A stretch of 64,000 bases of DNA from Symbiodinium natans (lineage: Eukaryota; Sar; Dinophyceae; Suessiales; Symbiodiniaceae): assembly GCA_905221605.1 (NCBI GenBank), contig CAJNDS010002202.1, positions 207,501 through 271,500 of the forward strand, written 5' to 3'. Shown here in pieces: positions 59,380 to 64,000 of this stretch. The notes under the pieces were generated by a model. The model saw nothing but the letters and a program-made list of their open reading frames with translations. It searched no databases and was not told the DNA's origin. Position numbers and translations under genes: made by a program. Position 1 is the stretch's first letter. Each line of letters starts with the position of its first letter.

Positions 59380-59481
59380 CACATGATCAAGGCCATCTTT
59401 GTCCTTTTTGGCCAGCAGTCTAGCAGCGGCGAGATCGTACGATCCACATGCTTCAAGCCCGTAGGAAGGCAAGACCAGCTG

Positions 59482-59641
59482 CCCAGATCTTCCAAAACCC
59501 CTTAATTAAGGAATATACATTACATTCATAATAAGGATCCTTGGTATAAACCCTAAACCCTAAACCCTAAACCCTAAACCCTAAACCCTAAACCCTAAAT
59601 TCGGATATATTCCTTAACTAAGGGGTTTTGGAAGATCTGGG
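59482..59641. mobile_element. FB6 foldback element with a CCCTAAA block in its centre
   Basis: Left arm CCCAGATCTTCCAAAACCCC then TTAATTAAGGAATATA (59482-59517) is opposed by TATATTCCTTAACTAAGGGG then TTTTGGAAGATCTGGG (59606-59641), with about two mismatches. The centre holds ATAAGGATCCTTGGTAT and about eight CCCTAAA units. Confidence 0.88.
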
Positions 59642-60360
59642 TGGCACCTTTGCTGGACAGGCGCCAACTTGTCATCATGACAGCACTGGGCTGATAAAGG
59701 TAAACTAAACTCTGGGGTTAGGGGATTCTTCCCTGGCAACTTGTGGTAGAAGGACTCTAACACCTGAGCCCTAAAACCTAAACCATATACACCCTAAACC
59801 CTAAACCCTAAACCCTAAACTCTAAACCCTAAACCCTAATCCCTAATCCTTTAAACCCTAAACCCTAAACCACTAGAGGGCGCCAAAAATCGCGTCCGAG
59901 CCTCTCTGGAAGCCAAGAATGAATCCGAACCGTCCAAAAAACCATATTAGCCAAACGGCTTAAGGTTCGGGATGCCAACCCTGAGCCCTAAACCCTAAAC
60001 CCTAAACCTTAACCCTAAACCCTAAACCCTAAACCCTAAACAAGTTTCGGGTGCAGGGACCCCCATCCTCAAGGCCCGCAAGCCCTGAATGTCCTGCCCC
60101 AAAAAACCGTCCACAACGTGACAAACCCTAAACCCGAAACCTTTCCGGGTTCAGGGTTAGGAATTGGGGTTTGGGGCTTGGGGCTTGGGGTTTGGGGTTT
60201 GGGGTTTGGGGTTTAGGGTTTAGGGTTTAGGGTTTGGGGAACCCTAAACCCTAAACAAAAAGAGGAGAAAGCCTCTCTTCCCGGGCATCGGAGGTTGTAG
60301 CCGAGGAGGCCGGCGCCTGTCTGCAAGGGACGGCTTTGAAGGGTCAGGGATTAGGAAGTT
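59642..60360. other. CCCTAAA blocks and unique islands
   Basis: 59790-59870 and 59985-60040 are CCCTAAA. 60150-60240 is GGGTTTG heptamers then TTTAGGG, meeting CCCTAAA at 60240. 59642-59755, 59875-59975 and 60255-60350 are unique with no recognised gene. Confidence 0.6.
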
Positions 60361-61200
60361 TAGGGTTTAGGAAGTTTAGGGTTTAGGGTTTAGGGTTTAG
60401 GGTTTAGGGTCTAGGGTTTAGGGTTTAGGGTTTAGGGTTTAGGGCTAGGGTTTAGGGTTTAGGGTGTTAAGGTGCTAGGGTGCTAGGGTTTAGGGTGTTA
60501 GGGCTTAAGGTGTTAGGCTTGCAGGTTTGGGTTTTACAAACTCTCTACATCCTAAACCTCATAGGGGTTGGAGGCGAAGAGGCCCATGTTCTCCTCCCGA
60601 GGCATACTGACCCTAAACCCTAAACCCTAAACTCTAAACCCTCCATTTGGGGCCTGCTGAGGGGTTCATCGGCCCCCCACACCCCCATGGCGCCTTCTGA
60701 TGCAAGCTGTGTGGAGTTTCGGGTTGTTTAGGGCTTTAGGGTTTAAGGGGCCGTCGAGGGATTCGAGGGTTTAGGGTTTAGGGTTGAGGCGTGGGACTCT
60801 CGGTTTACGAGGGGTTGCATGGGTTTGGGCTTACGGTGAAAACATCGACTCGGAGTTCTAAGATTTCGGAGCCATGCGTTTAGCCACCCTAAAGCCCTAA
60901 ACCCTAAACCCTAAACCCTAAACCCTAAACCCTAAATCCTAAACCCCCCCCCCCCCCAAAAAAAAAAAAACTAAAGAAAACGCACCCCAAGGCCGAGGTG
61001 CCATCTGCCAACGGACGCCGGGCCAAAGACCAGAGCCCCGGGGAAGCTGCCCTCGGGGGTGCAATATGCCATAGGGCTTCTTGGGGGGGTCTTGCCAACC
61101 CGAAACCTTAAAGAGACCCTAAACCCTAAACCCTAAACCCCAAACCCTAAACCCTAAACCCTAAACCCTAAACCGCGAAGTAAACCCGAAACCCTAAGCC
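60361..61200. other. TTTAGGG and CCCTAAA blocks with islands
   Basis: 60361-60500 is TTTAGGG with TTTAGGAAG and GGTGTTAGG steps. 60610-60645 and 60893-60945 are CCCTAAA. A C-then-A double homopolymer sits at 60946-60970. 61105-61180 is CCCTAAA. Islands 60540-60605, 60645-60760, 60790-60885 and 60971-61100 have no recognised gene. Confidence 0.6.
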
Positions 61201-61910
61201 CCGAACCCTAAACCCCCCGTTTAGGGTTTGGGGTTTTGTTGTTTTGGGGTTAAGGGCTTGGTGGGGGTTTCAGTCTTTGGCTGGATGGAGGCCTTGCCTC
61301 GTCTGCAGGGATTGGGTTTTTCAGGGTTTTGGGGGGTTTAGGGTTTTAGGGTTTAGGTTTTTGGGGGGTTTAGGGTTTTAGGGTTTTAGGGGGTTTAGGG
61401 TTTTAGGGTTTTAGGGTTTTAGGGCTTTAGGGCTTTAGGGTTTTAGGCTTCTGGAGGTTGAGTGTCGGGGCTTTAGGTCTCAGGGCTGGGGGTGGGGGCT
61501 GTGGGGGTTGTAGGAGGTTTAGGGGGGGGGGGGGGGGCTCAGGGGTTACCCTAAACCCCAAACCCTTGGGGTTTCGGTTTCAGGGTTTGAGAGTTGAGGA
61601 TTTAGGGCTCACGATCTAGGAGCTCTGAGACCAATCACCGCAGGCGTTTTAGGGTTGGGATGCTGATGCTGAGGCATAGGGATGTCCTGCACGAGCCTTA
61701 GTAGAGATCAGTGTTTAGGGTTTCGCGTTGGGGGTTTATCTAGGGTTTAGGGTTTTAGGGTTTTAGGGTTTTAGGGTTTTAGGGTTTTAGGGTTTAGGGC
61801 TTGGGGTTTGGGATTTTGTGTAGGTAGTGTTGGCAGATCTGGGGGCCAACTGCCCCTCCCCCCCCCCACAATTCCCCCAAACTCCGTACACCCTAAACCC
61901 TAAAGCCTAA
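61201..61910 (+). repeat. Drifted TTTTAGGG octamer field with G- and C-tracts
   Basis: 61325-61445 and 61740-61798 are TTTTAGGG octamers mixed with TTTTGGGGGG. A G-tract lies at 61524-61538 and a C-run at 61857-61868. 61600-61735 and 61800-61855 are unique without a gene. Confidence 0.75.
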
Positions 61911-62312
61911 GCCCTAAGCCCTAAACCCTAAGCCCTAAACCCTAAACCCTAAACCCTAAACCCTAAACCCTAAACCCTAAACCCTAAACCCCTAACACTA
62001 GCTCAATCAAGCAGAAAGAAGTTGAACATCGCACATGAGCTCGGGGACCAGGACCCCGAGCCCTGAACCCGAAAATAAGTAAACCTAACAGCCCTACGTG
62101 CCTTCGCTAAAGGAAGTCGCTAGACCCTGAACCCTACACCCTAAAACCGTAAACCCTACTCCCAAACCCTAAGCCCTAAACCCCAAAAACCTAACCCTAA
62201 ACCCTAAACCCTAAACCCTAAACCCTAAACCCTAAACCCTAAACCCTAAACCCTGAACCCTAAACCCTAAACCCTAAACCCTAAACCCTAAACCCTAAAC
62301 CCTAAACCCAGC
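61911..62312 (-). repeat. Two CCCTAAA arrays separated by a unique island
   Basis: 61911-61992 starts with CCCTAAG/CCCTAAA alternation. 62195-62308 is about 16 heptamers with one CCCTGAA. 61993-62120 is unique, with no gene recognised. Confidence 0.92.
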
Positions 62313-62402
62313 CCCACCATGTTCAACGCCGAGGCCGCGGCCGTGGCCGAGGCAAAGGCAAAAGAAAAGATCAACGAGAGCCGAAGCGGCAAGAAAAGCC
62401 AA
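62313..62402 (+). other. Short purine-rich coding-like segment
   Basis: After CACC, the triplet run ATG TTC AAC GCC GAG GCC reads MFNAEAAAVAEAKAKEKINE and continues to a TTTAGGG array at 62403. There is no stop, but the stretch is only 28 codons and compositionally biased. It could be an exon fragment; no family is recognised. Confidence 0.25.
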
Positions 62403-62495
62403 GGGTTTAGGGTTTAGGGTTTAGGGTTTAGGGTTTAGGGTTTAGGGATTAGGGTTTAGGGTTTAGGGTTTAGGGTTTAGGGTTTAGGGTGTAGG
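62403..62495 (+). repeat. TTTAGGG array
   Basis: About 12 heptamers with one ATTAGGG. It begins directly after the coding-like segment. Confidence 0.95.
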
Positions 62496-62823
62496 GGTTC
62501 AGGGTTTAGGGTTGAAGGTGTACGGGGGGTTCGGGACAGGAAAGCTGAAGCACAGAAGCGTTCCCCAGCCCGCCACCACCCCTTTCCTCCTCCCCACGTC
62601 CAGGCCAACACAAAACCTTCATCCATGCTGGCCGGATTTTAGCCGAGACCCTTAGGTCATCCGCGGCTCCATCTACAAACGCTGGCCGCTGAGGTGTGCG
62701 CGACGCATAATTCTCTAGTGCAGTCCAGCCCTAAACCCTAAACCCTAAACCCTAAGCCCTAAACCCGAAACCTTGAAGCCAGACCCTACACCCCAAACCC
62801 GAGACCCTAACCACCTCATAACC
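62496..62823. other. Unique island and short CCCTAAA block
   Basis: 62530-62725 is unique, C-rich and without a recognised frame. 62727-62770 is CCCTAAA. 62770-62823 is degenerate. Confidence 0.55.
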
Positions 62824-62979
62824 CCTAAACCCGAATGTCCCCCTCCCCAAGCCTGACGCACTCTCTTTATCTTACTGGTGCTTCGTTGTTTCGTGCCCTA
62901 ACCTAAACCCGAATGTCCCCCTCCCCAAGCCTGACGCACTCTCTTTATCTTACTGGTGCTTCGTTGTTTCGTGCCCTAA
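62824..62979 (+). repeat. Perfect 78-bp tandem duplication
   Basis: The unit begins CCTAAACCCGAATGTCCCCC and ends TCGTTGTTTCGTGCCCTA. It occurs at 62824-62901 and 62902-62979 with essentially no difference. CCTAAACCC starts each unit and also follows the second, so short telomere-like homology marks the joins. Confidence 0.93.
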
Positions 62980-63300
62980 ACCCGACCCCCTAAACCCTAA
63001 ACCCTAAACCCTAAACCCTAAACCCCTTTGAATATAACCCCCGAACCCTATTTGGTTCCCTAAGCCCCCCTGGTAGTACCTATCTCACTCCCCCCGCACG
63101 TCCCCTTCAGCACCAGCAAGTTTTGCCAGCTACCCAGCAGAGGCGGCAGATAAGGGGCAATCGTATTTGAAGGAGAATGAACATCCGAAACCTCAAACCT
63201 AGAGCCACTGACCCTAAACCCTAAAGCGACTAACCCTAACCCCTAAACCTCAGAGTCTCAATTCCTACAACCCCACACCAATCTTAAAGCCGCCCCTCCA
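62980..63300. other. CCCTAAA block and unique island
   Basis: 62988-63025 is CCCTAAA. 63026-63200 is unique. 63205-63260 is degenerate. No gene recognised. Confidence 0.55.
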
Positions 63301-63302
63301 CC

Positions 63303-63344
63303 AAGAAACTCAAGGTCTGCACACTGAACATCAGTGGGGCTGAG
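63303..63344 (+). pseudogene. Possible LINE endonuclease N-terminal fragment
   Basis: The plus strand reads KKLKVCTLNISGAE. The TLNISG core after a basic/hydrophobic lead resembles the start of APE-type endonuclease domains of LINE elements (LxVxTLNVxG), whose Asn contacts the active site. The match ends within 14 residues where GGTGTAGGGTTC telomere-like sequence begins, so nothing further tests it. Could be chance. Confidence 0.28.
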
Positions 63345-64000
63345 GGTGTAGGGTTCATTGCAGGAGGTGCCGCAGTTCTCTGTGCCCAAGGAATCTTCTT
63401 CACTGTCATACCATGAACCCCACATGGCAACTTACGATGATAAGGCACCCCTATAGTAGACCCCCAAATGGTAGGATTCCCTTGATAACAAGGACACCAC
63501 CCCCCTCCCCCCCTAAGCGCGTTCGGCTCTCTCTGGGCTAGACCCTAAACCCTAAACCCTAAACCCTAAACCCTAAACCCCAAACCCTAAACCCCAAACC
63601 CCAAAACCCAAACCCCAAACCCCAAACCAACCATCCGCGTCCCTCATCCGCTCAACACGCTGCGGGGGATGAAGCAGGCATCCTACTGGCGCTTATATGG
63701 ATGAGGGTTGCGAAAGGATTATGGTCTATCCTGAGCCGAAACCCTAAATCCTAAACCCTAAACCCTAAACCCTAACTGCCGGCAAAAAGAATTCCTCCGG
63801 TCTTGTCCCTGTTTCTAATCCCGAATGAAGCACCAGATAGGACGTTGCTTCCTTAGTGGCGCGTATATCGGATGCAAAGCGGGCTCCGCTCTTGGCGTTT
63901 AGGGTTGCTGGAAATGATGGTTTAGGGTTCATCGCTCAGAATTCAAGGCTTCGGGTTTTGCAGGGCGATAGGATGGTTGACTACTTGATCACTGTAAAGC
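63345..64000. other. Unique islands, R9-like fragment and CCCTAAA block
   Basis: 63441-63500 (ATAGTAGACCCCCAAATGGT) weakly resembles R9. 63540-63628 is CCCTAAA grading to CCCCAAA. 63745-63775 is CCCTAAA. 63629-63740 and 63780-64000 are unique; no gene recognised up to the window edge. Confidence 0.5.

Noticed and set aside
1-64000. True chromosome end (telomere)
   Set aside because: Blocks are short, in both orientations, and have unique sequence on both sides throughout; none is terminal in the window.

Overview
The window reads as nuclear DNA of a dinoflagellate, possibly Symbiodiniaceae. Three things point that way. (1) Blocks of the TTTAGGG heptamer, shared by dinoflagellate and plant telomeres, occur throughout in both orientations, usually a few hundred bases apart. 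(2) The only recognisable proteins are broken retroelement pieces resembling dinoflagellate ones: two LINE-type reverse transcriptase (RT) remnants and one RNase H-like remnant with the FYIDN and ADDPSR signatures. (3) Gene density is almost nil. The organism call is inference, since no rRNA or housekeeping gene is present. I found no intact protein-coding gene, tRNA, rRNA or spliced-leader sequence.

Layout. 0-3.2 kb: a LINE RT remnant carrying two younger insertions, and three copies of a ~120-bp dispersed repeat (R8). 3.2-6 kb: two composite elements with a shared left end and internal minisatellites. 6-29 kb: TTTAGGG-type blocks separated by 50-400 bp unique islands, an RNase H-like fragment (16.2-16.5 kb), a ~1.1-kb palindrome (21.6-22.7 kb) and small foldback elements. 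29.5-31.1 kb: a GTCCCAAGT-type minisatellite. 33.4-34.0 kb: an unrecognised coding-like remnant. 34.0-38.3 kb: a microsatellite and three tandem-repeat families in a row. 40.1-41.7 kb: two more composite elements. 43.3-43.8 kb: a second LINE RT remnant. 44-64 kb: telomere-like blocks, foldback elements, local duplications and one possible LINE endonuclease fragment.

The main observation concerns the telomere-like blocks. Several sit between direct duplications of 14-32 bp of the flanking sequence (24.2, 52.5, 2.8, 3.2-4.9, 23.2 and 58.1 kb). One block interrupts one arm of a foldback element whose other arm is intact (27.57 kb). This suggests the blocks were inserted into existing sequence at staggered breaks, rather than being remnants of chromosome fusion. 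Alongside them are several families of short foldback (MITE-like) elements. Two have convincing target-site duplications: CAGTT inside the RT remnant at 1 kb, and CACATG at 59.3 kb. Many blocks have drifted into locally uniform variants of 7-9 bp, which implies local expansion after insertion.

No pathway or operon is present. The biology here is genome expansion by telomere-like insertions, foldback elements, composite repeats and decaying retroelements.
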